Below are positions 1 to 4,734 of a stretch of DNA of 7,593 nucleotides, piece by piece. Where the stretch lies: assembly GCA_014879765.1 (NCBI GenBank), contig JACSRL010000423.1, positions 1-7,593 of the forward strand. Reading direction: 5' to 3'. The notes under the pieces were generated by a model. That model made no database searches, was not told where the DNA came from, and saw nothing but the letters and a program-made list of their open reading frames with translations. The translations under genes and the position numbers were made by a program. Within the stretch, counting starts at the first letter, position 1; each line of letters starts with the position of its first letter. This DNA comes from Anaerolinea sp. (GTDB lineage: Bacteria > Chloroflexota > Anaerolineae > JAAEKA01).

Positions 1-120
1 CAGAAACCGGGTTTTTCTCGTGCGTCCATGGTCTTCGTCTGCGCAACGGCCTTTCATGGCGCCATGACCATGGTCTGTGAGACAAAAACCCGGTTTCTAA
101 TGCCATACCTGAGCAGTTAC
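1..120. repeat. Palindromic repeat locus upstream of the YceI gene
   Basis: AGAAACCGGGTTTTT at 2-16 is matched exactly by its reverse complement at 84-98. Inside these 15-bp arms a second inverted pair, CCATGGTC (26-33) and GACCATGG (66-73), encloses the perfect 12-nt palindrome CATGGCGCCATG (55-66). The whole can fold as a long interrupted hairpin. CTGAGCAGTTAC follows at 109-120, a word that recurs at 881-890 (first ten bases) and 3717-3728 and is inverted at 3617-3628. The arm is repeated with its flank at 6597-6627. No protein is encoded here. It resembles a REP/MITE-like non-coding repeat; the left boundary is cut by the window start, so the full element cannot be defined. Confidence 0.8.
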
Positions 121-158
121 CCCAATTCGACGATCATTCACTGAAGGAGTTATCACCC

Positions 159-689
159 ATGATTTGGAAGACCGATGCTTCCCACACCAGCATTCATTTC
201 CTCGCTCGCCACATGATGTTGACCAAGGTGCGCGGCGAGTTTCAGGACTTCAGCGTTGACTTTAACCTGGACACCGAGCACCCCGAAGCGGCCACGGTCG
301 AGGCGCGCATCAAGACCGCCAGTGTTTTCACCAAGGATGAGAAGCGCGACGCCCACCTGAGGTCGGCCGAGTTCTTCGACGCCGAGGCCTACCCGGAGAT
401 GGTCTTCAAGAGCACCCGAGTCGAGCGCACCGGCGACGAGACGGCCAAGATGTACGGCGACCTGACCATCCGCGATGTGACCAAGCCGGCGGTGTTGGAG
501 GTGAGCTACCTGGGTCTTTCCAAGGCGCCGTGGGGCGCGACCTCGGTGGGCTTTGAGGCCAAAACCAAGATCAACCGCGAGGATTGGGGCCTGACCTGGA
601 ACGTGACGCTGGAGACCGGTGGCTGGCTGGTGAGCAAGGATATCACCATCGAGATCGAAGCTGAGTTCGTCCAGAGCGAGAGCGCGTAA
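159..689 (+). CDS. YceI family protein (cytoplasmic type)
   Basis: A 176-residue protein with the YceI lipocalin-like beta-barrel pattern from end to end. The N-terminus carries W-x-D-x-SHTSIHFLARHMM (residues 3-20), the TKVRGEF segment follows at 22-28, RDAHLRSAEFFD lies near 63-74, GDLTIRDVTKPAVLEV near 100-115, and NREDWGLTWN-x-TLE-x-GGWLVS near 139-159. Family members bind long-chain isoprenoid or amphiphilic ligands. E. coli YceI is periplasmic, but here there is no signal peptide, so a cytoplasmic protein is expected; the ligand is unknown. The ATG is chosen because AAGGAG lies at 144-149, nine bases upstream. It is monocistronic: a repeat locus precedes it and a hairpin terminator (712-736) follows. 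I see no clear -35/-10 pair upstream. Family assignment is firm; physiological role is not. Confidence 0.93.
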   Translation: MIWKTDASHTSIHFLARHMMLTKVRGEFQDFSVDFNLDTEHPEAATVEARIKTASVFTKDEKRDAHLRSAEFFDAEAYPEMVFKSTRVERTGDETAKMYGDLTIRDVTKPAVLEVSYLGLSKAPWGATSVGFEAKTKINREDWGLTWNVTLETGGWLVSKDITIEIEAEFVQSESA

Positions 690-711
690 AGGGCCTGGCT
701 CGCGGCGGCAA

Positions 712-736
712 TGCGCCGTGGGAGCCCCACGGCGCA
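712..736 (+). terminator. Hairpin terminator after the YceI gene
   Basis: TGCGCCGTGGG (712-722) pairs perfectly with CCCACGGCGCA (726-736) around the 3-nt loop AGC. It starts 22 bases after the stop codon. Only a short T-rich run (TTCTAT) follows, so it is a strong hairpin with a weak U-tract. The position at the end of a monocistronic gene supports a terminator. Confidence 0.72.
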
Positions 737-770
737 TTCTATCGCCCCGCGTCAACCTGACATTCTTCAG

Positions 771-830
771 AAATCGGAAGCTTGTTTGACCTGTGTCACA
801 TTCAGGTCAACGCCAGGGCTTCCGATTTTT
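771..830. repeat. Long interrupted hairpin in the YceI-msrB spacer
   Basis: AAATCGGAAGC (771-781) pairs with GCTTCCGATTT (818-828), and inside it TTGACCTG (786-793) pairs with CAGGTCAA (803-810). Together they make a two-segment stem of about 19 bp. Five Ts (826-830) run through the end of the right arm. It could be a back-up terminator for the YceI gene or a separate small repeat. The 690-1006 gene-free stretch also contains the 712-736 hairpin, a stray CTGAGCAGTT word (881-890) and the msrB promoter; I see no coding signal in it. Confidence 0.6.
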
Positions 831-895
831 GGGTTTAGAGAAACCATCCAACAGGAAAAACCTGGCCTCTGTCAGGCTGGCTGAGCAGTTGCTGT

Positions 896-923
896 TTGAG
901 TACTTTGTTGGCCGGCTTATAGT
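896..923 (+). promoter_or_regulatory. Predicted msrB promoter
   Basis: TTGAGT (896-901) and TATAGT (918-923) are separated by 16 bases, matching sigma70 -35/-10 elements at 4/6 and 5/6 positions. Transcription would start near 930, giving a leader of about 77 nt. A second -10-like word, TACAAT (943-948), lies downstream without a convincing -35 box and could be an alternative start. Confidence 0.5.
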
Positions 924-1006
924 CGGCTGCGGCCAGGCGCGGTACAATAGACAAGCAGCGGCCGATGGCCGGCGCAGATCACGCGGCGTAGAGATGGAGC
1001 AATCGC

Positions 1007-1414
1007 ATGACAAAGACAGAGATCGTCAAAACAGACGCTGAGTGGCAGCAAGAGCTGACCCCCGAACAATACAGAATCTTGCGCCAGAAGGGCACCGAGC
1101 GGCCCTTCACCGGCGAGTACTACCACAACAAGGCCGCGGGCGCCTATCTGTGTGCAGCCTGCGGCCAGGAGCTGTTCAACTCCGCCAGCAAGTACGAGTC
1201 TGGCTCTGGCTGGCCCAGCTACTGGCAGCCAGCCGCCGCGGACGCAGTCGACACCCGGCGCGACCTGAGCCATGCCATGATCCGCACCGAGGTCACGTGC
1301 AGTCGCTGCGGCGGGCATCTGGGCCACCTGTTCGACGACGGCCCACAGCCCACCGGCCTGCGCTACTGCATCAACTCGGCGGCCATGAAGTTCCAGCCGG
1401 CCGGCGACGCCTAG
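1007..1414 (+). CDS. msrB: Peptide-methionine (R)-S-oxide reductase MsrB
   Basis: This 135-residue protein reduces the R-epimer of methionine sulfoxide in proteins, normally recycled by thioredoxin. It has the full single-domain MsrB layout: substrate region ERPFTGEYYHNKAAGAYLC (31-49), two zinc-binding CxxC pairs (C49/C52 in CAAC, C98/C101 in CSRC), GSGWPSYW (66-73), HLGHLFDDGP (104-113), and the catalytic cysteine C121 in the RYCINS motif. The position that is a resolving cysteine in many MsrBs (GCGWPS) is serine here (S67), so this enzyme probably works as a one-cysteine type or uses another thiol. GGAG at 996-999 is seven bases before the ATG and fixes the start. No secretion signal, hence cytoplasmic. 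It is transcribed toward osmC, another oxidative-damage gene, but convergently. Confidence 0.96.
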   Translation: MTKTEIVKTDAEWQQELTPEQYRILRQKGTERPFTGEYYHNKAAGAYLCAACGQELFNSASKYESGSGWPSYWQPAAADAVDTRRDLSHAMIRTEVTCSRCGGHLGHLFDDGPQPTGLRYCINSAAMKFQPAGDA

Positions 1415-1440
1415 CAGCGGCCGCCGCGGCTGAAATGAGC

Positions 1441-1485
1441 AACGGGCGGGCTGGCCCGGTCAAAGGACCGGCCAGCCCGCCCGTT
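1441..1485. terminator. Strong GC hairpin after msrB
   Basis: The arm at 1441-1461 pairs with 1466-1485 over 20 bp with a single bulged C and a 4-nt AAAG loop, 26 bases after the msrB stop. There is no U-tract, only TTGGATTCTGG. It probably stops or protects the msrB transcript, though a REP-like element is possible. The arms are symmetric, so it could act on either strand. Confidence 0.6.
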
Positions 1486-1526
1486 GGATTCTGGCCCCGG
1501 CTGCGCCTGGCCCCGGCCACCGAATC

Positions 1527-1578
1527 AAAAAGCGTCCGGCGTTGGATCGCCACCTGCGATGGGATCCGCGCCGGACGC
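1527..1578 (-). terminator. Rho-independent terminator of osmC
   Basis: Read on the minus strand, the arm at 1578-1569 (GCGTCCGGCG) pairs perfectly over 10 bp with 1541-1532 (CGCCGGACGC), and a run of five Ts (complement of 1527-1531) follows at once. A further GGATC/GATCC pair (1544-1548 with 1563-1567) can extend the stem. It lies 20 bases beyond the osmC stop codon. This is the most classical terminator in the window. Confidence 0.8.
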
Positions 1579-1597
1579 CTGACGGTCGATCGCCGAT

Positions 1598-2020
1598 CTA
1601 CAGCAGCGTGGCGGTCAGCACGATCTCATTGACCGCGGCCAGCGCCTTGGAGACGGGGCATTTGGCCTTGGCATCCGCGGCCAGCTCCTGGAAGCGGGCG
1701 GCGTCCAGATCGGGCACTTCGGCCTCGGTGTTCAGCTCGATCTTGCTGATGGTAGGGCCGGCCGCCAGATGGACGGTGGCGGTGGTGTAGATGCGCGTCG
1801 GCGGTGTGCCGTTGTTGGTCAGCAGCGCGGACAGGAACATGGAGTAGCAGCCGGCATGGGCCGCGCCGATGAGTTCCTCGGGGTTGGTGCCCTTGGCGCC
1901 CCCCTCGAAGCGGGTGGCAAAGGTGTACGGTCCCTCGAAGTAGCCGCTGGCGACCTTCATGACGCCATTGCCCTCCTTGAGGGTGCCGTTCCAGGTTGCT
2001 TCCGAACGCGTGATTGACAT
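1598..2020 (-). CDS. osmC: OsmC family peroxidase
   Basis: This 140-residue protein belongs to the OsmC branch of the OsmC/Ohr family: thiol peroxidases that reduce organic hydroperoxides, acting as a cytoplasmic dimer whose catalytic cysteine is re-reduced by dithiol partners. Visible hallmarks are the N-terminal ITRSEATWNGTLKEGNG strand region, TRFEGGAKGTNPEELIGAAHAGCYSM (36-61) with the activating Arg37 and Glu49/Glu50 and peroxidatic Cys58, and the resolving Cys121 in AKCPVSKAL. Length and cysteine spacing match OsmC. The start is ATG at 2020: a strong GAGGAG (2034-2029 on the minus strand) lies eight bases upstream, which rules out the GTG at 2029 because that codon overlaps the Shine-Dalgarno. 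It is convergent with msrB and divergent from can. Confidence 0.94.
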   Translation of the reverse strand: MSITRSEATWNGTLKEGNGVMKVASGYFEGPYTFATRFEGGAKGTNPEELIGAAHAGCYSMFLSALLTNNGTPPTRIYTTATVHLAAGPTISKIELNTEAEVPDLDAARFQELAADAKAKCPVSKALAAVNEIVLTATLL

Positions 2021-2105
2021 AATGTACACTCCTCTTTTTTATGATGATCCGCAGAACTTTGATGGATCGAACGCTTCAAGGGTAACAGCCCGGCTGTGGT
2101 TTTGC

Positions 2106-2135
2106 AGTATGAGCGGTTCCAGAGCGCGAGCTCAA
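2106..2135 (-). promoter_or_regulatory. Possible osmC promoter (weak)
   Basis: On the minus strand TTGAGC (2135-2130) and CATACT (2111-2106) are 18 bases apart, each matching 4/6 of the sigma70 consensus. The leader would be about 80 nt and would include the 13-nt dyad ACAGCC-C-GGCTGT (2085-2097), a possible operator. Matches of this quality can arise by chance, so this is a candidate only. Confidence 0.27.
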
Positions 2136-2188
2136 TCTGTTTTCCGCTGTAGGTCAAGCACTTGTCTGTTTTGCCGCGCCGCGTCAAT

Positions 2189-2216
2189 TTGATCGTTGCT
2201 GCTGGCAGGCTATAAT
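2189..2216 (+). promoter_or_regulatory. Promoter of the carbonic anhydrase gene
   Basis: A perfect TATAAT (2211-2216) lies 16 bases downstream of TTGATC (2189-2194). Transcription should begin near 2221-2224, inside the perfect 12-nt palindrome GCGGGCGCCCGC (2221-2232). A small stem, GAGCCA (2249-2254) with TGGCTC (2262-2267), lies in the ~68-nt leader. The in-frame GTG at 2219 is too close to the -10 box to be the translation start. Confidence 0.7.
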
Positions 2217-2290
2217 GGGTGCGGGCGCCCGCCTGTGGACGTCCGCTTGAGCCATCGCCTTTGGCTCTTTGTGTGATTGGCAACATCCCC

Positions 2291-2923
2291 ATGCACCCAC
2301 TACAACACCTGCTGGACAACAATCGTCGGTGGTCGACCGCGCGCACCGCGATAGACCCCGACTTCTTCCCGCGACTGGCGCATCAACAGGCGCCGCAATA
2401 CCTGTGGATTGGCTGCTCTGACAGCCGGGTGTCGGCCAACGCGATCATCGACGTTGATCCGGGTGAGGTCTTCGTACACCGCAACGTGGCCAATTTGATG
2501 GTACACACCGATGTGAACTGTCTGTCGGTGCTTCAGTACGCGGCCAACGTGCTTCAGGTCAAGCACGTCATCGTCTGCGGCCATTATGGCTGCGGTGGCG
2601 TGACCGCGGCCCTAACCAACCTCCGGTATGGCCTGATCGACAATTGGCTGCGCCACCTTAAGGATCTCTATTGCGATCACAGCGGCGAGCTGGAGGCCAT
2701 CACCGACCCCGAGGCCCGCATCGATCGTCTGTGCGAGTTGAACGTGGCGCGCCAGGTGGTCAACGTTTGTTGCACCGCGATCGTTCAGGATGCCTGGCGT
2801 CGCGGTCAGCCGCTGGCCGTGCATGGCTGGATCTATGGCCTCAAGGATGGCATCATCCACGATCTGAATGTCACCATCGAGCGCGCTGAACAGGTTGCTG
2901 CCATCTACCGCATGGACGGCTGA
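2291..2923 (+). CDS. can: Beta-class carbonic anhydrase
   Basis: A 210-residue zinc enzyme that interconverts CO2 and bicarbonate in the cytoplasm, supplying bicarbonate to carboxylases and helping pH balance. It resembles E. coli Can throughout. The zinc site is complete: C42 in the WIGCSDSR motif, with the Asp44/Arg46 dyad, and H98 and C101 in VCGHYGCGG. Other hallmarks are PGEVFVHRNVANL (57-69), NWLRHLKDLY (118-127), LCELNVARQV (147-156) and VHGWIYGLKDGI (177-188). The open frame extends to GTG 2219, but a good promoter ends at 2216 and homology begins at MHPLQHLLDNN, so ATG 2291 is preferred. No clear Shine-Dalgarno precedes it, which is unusual in this window where most genes have one. 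A terminator hairpin follows within 12 bases of the stop. Confidence 0.95.
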   Translation: MHPLQHLLDNNRRWSTARTAIDPDFFPRLAHQQAPQYLWIGCSDSRVSANAIIDVDPGEVFVHRNVANLMVHTDVNCLSVLQYAANVLQVKHVIVCGHYGCGGVTAALTNLRYGLIDNWLRHLKDLYCDHSGELEAITDPEARIDRLCELNVARQVVNVCCTAIVQDAWRRGQPLAVHGWIYGLKDGIIHDLNVTIERAEQVAAIYRMDG

Positions 2924-2934
2924 ACGGAGAAAAC

Positions 2935-2959
2935 AACAAGCCCCATGACGGGGCTTGTT
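2935..2959. terminator. Bidirectional terminator between convergent genes
   Basis: AACAAGCCCC (2935-2944) pairs with GGGGCTTGTT (2950-2959) around the loop ATGAC. On the plus strand it ends the can transcript. On the minus strand it is followed by T-rich sequence (TTGTTGTTTTCTC), a better U-tract, and would end the convergent membrane-protein gene 28 bases beyond its stop. Confidence 0.78.
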
Positions 2960-2987
2960 CAAGTCGTTGCACTATGGGGTGTGGGCG

Positions 2988-3491
2988 CTATTCGAAGTGC
3001 GCCAGGGCGTTGTCCTTGGCCAGTCCATAGCCCAGGATCAGCAGCGGGATGACGGCGTGGAAGGCCGCCACCATGGACGGGTAGATCATCAGGCCGACCG
3101 CGATGCTGCCCACGACGCTGGCCACGAAGAGATAGAGCCCCCAGCGCTTCCAAAGCCACAGGCCGACCACGCCGGCGATGCCCAGCAGTCCCACCACGAT
3201 CGCGCCGCCCAGCACCAGCGGGTGGCTGATGTCGTATGTGGTGCGGCGATAGAGCAGCGGCACGATGGCGTCCAGCACCGCGCCCAGGCTGACCAGCGCC
3301 AGGACGATGGTCAACAGCGTGCTGCGCCGTTTGCTGGCCGGCTGGCCCTTGCCCTGAGCAGACTTGCTGCCCTGCTTGTTCTTGTTGGACTGGCCCTGGC
3401 CGGAACCGCTCTTCTTGCCAGTTGTGGCTTCAGGCTGTTGCGGAACGGTCTTGCGCGGCGCTGGCTTGTGCTGTGAAGCAGATTTAGCCAT
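2988..3491 (-). CDS. Hypothetical four-helix membrane protein with basic N-terminal tail
   Basis: A 167-residue protein I do not recognise. Residues 1-56 are a low-complexity, lysine/glutamine/serine/glycine-rich hydrophilic tail (for example KKSGSGQGQSNKNKQ), strongly basic and probably disordered. It ends in SKRR just before the membrane. Four hydrophobic segments follow: about 57-80, 91-114, 117-137 and 139-157. By the positive-inside rule the tail should be cytoplasmic. No catalytic motif is visible. The frame stays open to 3584, but ATG 3491 is the likely start: an excellent promoter (3534-3562) lies inside that extension and AAGGAG (3509-3504) precedes the ATG by 12 bases. It is monocistronic, convergent with can, and has a composite repeat just upstream of its promoter. 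A small integral membrane protein is certain; function is not. Confidence 0.8.
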   Translation of the reverse strand: MAKSASQHKPAPRKTVPQQPEATTGKKSGSGQGQSNKNKQGSKSAQGKGQPASKRRSTLLTIVLALVSLGAVLDAIVPLLYRRTTYDISHPLVLGGAIVVGLLGIAGVVGLWLWKRWGLYLFVASVVGSIAVGLMIYPSMVAAFHAVIPLLILGYGLAKDNALAHFE

Positions 3492-3533
3492 AGATAGATG
3501 AAACTCCTTTCGAGTGCGGGTGGATAGGCCACA

Positions 3534-3562
3534 ATTATGCTGTGATTGTTCTATTCCGTCAA
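3534..3562 (-). promoter_or_regulatory. Promoter of the membrane-protein gene
   Basis: On the minus strand TTGACG (3562-3557) and CATAAT (3539-3534) are separated by exactly 17 bases, each matching 5/6 of the sigma70 consensus. Transcription would start near 3527, giving a ~36-nt leader to the ATG at 3491. Confidence 0.75.
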
Positions 3563-3590
3563 ACCTTTGAATGCCGCCCAACAACTCTGG

Positions 3591-3778
3591 AGATTCCCGG
3601 TTTTTTGCGATGGAACGTAACTGCTCAGGTGCCAGGCACTTTTGAGGTGATTTGCAGACAGAATTGCCTCCGACGACGTTGCTGCAAACGCAGATTCAAG
3701 TGCCTGGCACCTGTGGCTGAGCAGTTACACTCAAAGTTGTTGCCCAATGAGAAACCTGGTTTCTGATTGGAGACATGG
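3591..3778. repeat. Composite nested palindromic repeat element
   Basis: Arms are nested in the order A, B', C, C', B, A'. A diverged A unit, AGATTCCCGGTTTTT (3591-3605), matches AGAAACCGGGTTTTT at 12 of 15 bases. GTAACTGCTCAG (3617-3628) plus GTGCCAGGCACTT (3629-3641) are the reverse complement of AAGTGCCTGGCAC (3698-3710) plus CTGAGCAGTTAC (3717-3728), interrupted only by a 6-nt insertion, CTGTGG. TTTGCAG (3651-3657) and CTGCAAA (3682-3688) extend the stem inward. The outer A' unit is a near-perfect 27-nt palindrome (3744-3770), AGAAACC-T-GGTTTCT flanked by CCAAT/ATTGG, followed by CATGG (3774-3778). It abuts the HNH stop codon and may stop that transcript although no U-tract follows. No protein is encoded, so this is a MITE/REP-like element. 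Confidence 0.82.
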
Positions 3779-4204
3779 TTACTTCGGAGGATGCCATCCC
3801 CAGGCAATCCACACCCGTCGGGAGCGCACGACATGGGCGTTGTTCAACCGCAAAGCCGTGATCGTGGCACGGCCGGTTGATGTGCGTCCCGCTATTATCA
3901 GGCCTCCTTGTTCCCAAATGAAGTGGTCCTCCCAACGCTGTCGACGTGGATCGAACAATTCGACCGGCGAACCAGTCAGTGGATCCAGTGCATGGCGGCG
4001 ATCTGCCTTGTGCTGATTGCACCGTGGGCATGCGAGCCAGAGGTTGTCCTCCTCCGAGTCACCCCCTGCCGCCAGCGGTATGATGTGCTCAATTTCCAAC
4101 GGCATGCCAACCACCGCTTCTTGTGTCAGGCAATAGCCGCAACGGTGCTTAGCATGGTCAGCAACGCGCGTTCGTATCTCTTTCGGAATGGTATGCCGAG
4201 TCAT
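3779..4204 (-). CDS. HNH endonuclease
   Basis: A 141-residue protein with an N-terminal HNH nuclease domain of the zinc-stabilised type. Zinc cysteines are C22/C25 (CGYC) and C59/C62 (CPRC). The beta-beta-alpha active site runs through EIEHIIPLAAGGDSEEDNL (37-55): H40 is the general base, N54 the structural Asn, and H65 in NQHKADR the metal ligand. The C-terminal part (about 74-141), DPLTGSPVELFDPRRQRW through GRATITALRLNN to a WGWHPP end, is a conserved extension of a family widespread in Cyanobacteria and Chloroflexota (from memory). All catalytic residues are present, so metal-dependent DNA cleavage is expected; its target is unknown. The ATG overlaps the stop of the upstream gene as ATGA, so the pair is translationally coupled. 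It could be a toxin-like partner, a homing-type nuclease or a host-defence nuclease. Confidence 0.9.
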   Translation of the reverse strand: MTRHTIPKEIRTRVADHAKHRCGYCLTQEAVVGMPLEIEHIIPLAAGGDSEEDNLWLACPRCNQHKADRRHALDPLTGSPVELFDPRRQRWEDHFIWEQGGLIIAGRTSTGRATITALRLNNAHVVRSRRVWIAWGWHPPK

Positions 4205-4629
4205 GGCACGTGCAAGACCGCGAGATCAGAAAGATCGTAGCCTCGCTGTTTAAGAAGCAATGCCGCCTCGGCGCGTCGAACCATGGTGCGGTCATAGGCG
4301 TCGATCAGTTGTTGTTGCTGTTTTTGCTCTGCCTGTGTCAGCGGATGGCGCTGTGCCTTGTCGTTCAGATTTGCCAGACTGCGCTGTTGTTGGGGCGTGA
4401 GCGTGCTGCGCGCAATGATCCACAGCACATCGTCGGAAAGCTGCGCAAAGGATGCCAGTTCAGTTTCTATATCTGCCGGCAAGGCGGGCAGCGCCGGTAT
4501 CTCGCGCAGAACGATGTCCTTCACGACCTCCGCCATCGGTCGATTCTGGCGATGCGCTGCACTGCGCAGTTGCTCAAAGGCCGCCTGCGGTAGTTCGAAT
4601 GTAATTGCTGTTGACATGGCTTGGTTCAT
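4201..4629 (-). CDS. Hypothetical RHH-like protein paired with the HNH nuclease
   Basis: A 142-residue protein of unproven function. Residues 8-43 (ITFELPQAAFEQLRSAAHRQ, then AEVVKDIVL) have the strand-helix-helix pattern of ribbon-helix-helix DNA-binding or antitoxin N-termini. The remainder is helix-rich: a proline-rich linker (ALPALPAD, 46-53), LSDDVLWIIARSTLTPQQQ (64-82), a glutamine-rich stretch (102-107) and a conserved-looking tail, YDRTMVRRAEAALLLKQRGYDL (112-133). I recall similar proteins beside HNH genes in Chloroflexota and Cyanobacteria, but no characterised member. The start is ambiguous: ATG 4629 has GAGG only one base upstream, while ATG 4617 (MSTAITFEL) is 13 bases from it. 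Transcription starts from the promoter at 4675-4703. A role as autoregulator or inhibitor of the HNH protein is inference. Confidence 0.8.
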   Translation of the reverse strand: MNQAMSTAITFELPQAAFEQLRSAAHRQNRPMAEVVKDIVLREIPALPALPADIETELASFAQLSDDVLWIIARSTLTPQQQRSLANLNDKAQRHPLTQAEQKQQQQLIDAYDRTMVRRAEAALLLKQRGYDLSDLAVLHVP

Positions 4630-4674
4630 ACCTCATCCATCGATTCCATCAGAGAGTCAGACAGCGCCCTGGTC

Positions 4675-4703
4675 ATTGTATCATTACTCCTGTCACGACG
4701 CAA
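4675..4703 (-). promoter_or_regulatory. Promoter of the RHH-like/HNH operon
   Basis: On the minus strand TTGCGT (4703-4698) and TACAAT (4680-4675) are 17 bases apart. It begins 31 bases beyond the pepF stop, so the two-gene module has its own promoter and need not depend on pepF read-through. The expected leader is about 40 nt. I see no convincing terminator between the pepF stop and this promoter. Confidence 0.6.
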
Positions 4704-4734
4704 CCAAAAAGTTGATCAGTGCTTGGGATGCGAT

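Noticed and set aside
1..120. CRISPR array or insertion sequence ends
   Set aside because: There are no regularly spaced direct repeats with unique spacers, and no transposase reading frame lies between any of the inverted arms.
153..755. A 200-codon open frame on the minus strand opposite the YceI gene
   Set aside because: Antisense to a clear YceI family gene, rich in G/L/R/A with no recognisable domain, and it would read across the terminator hairpin.
1042..1632. A 196-codon plus-strand frame overlapping msrB
   Set aside because: Out-of-frame reading of msrB that continues through two hairpins and into osmC; arginine/alanine-rich with no motif.
1957..2346. A 129-codon minus-strand frame across the osmC-can spacer
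   Set aside because: It overlaps both real genes' starts and the can promoter, with no domain or ribosome-binding signal.
3617..3728. tRNA or structured RNA gene
   Set aside because: The fold is a simple long palindrome, not a cloverleaf; no anticodon arm, T-loop or CCA-like end is visible.
4669..4690. AGGAG followed by ATG-ATA-CAA-TGA on the minus strand, resembling a tiny leader ORF
   Set aside because: It overlaps the -10 box of the RHH-like/HNH promoter, so it would precede the transcript start; only three codons long.
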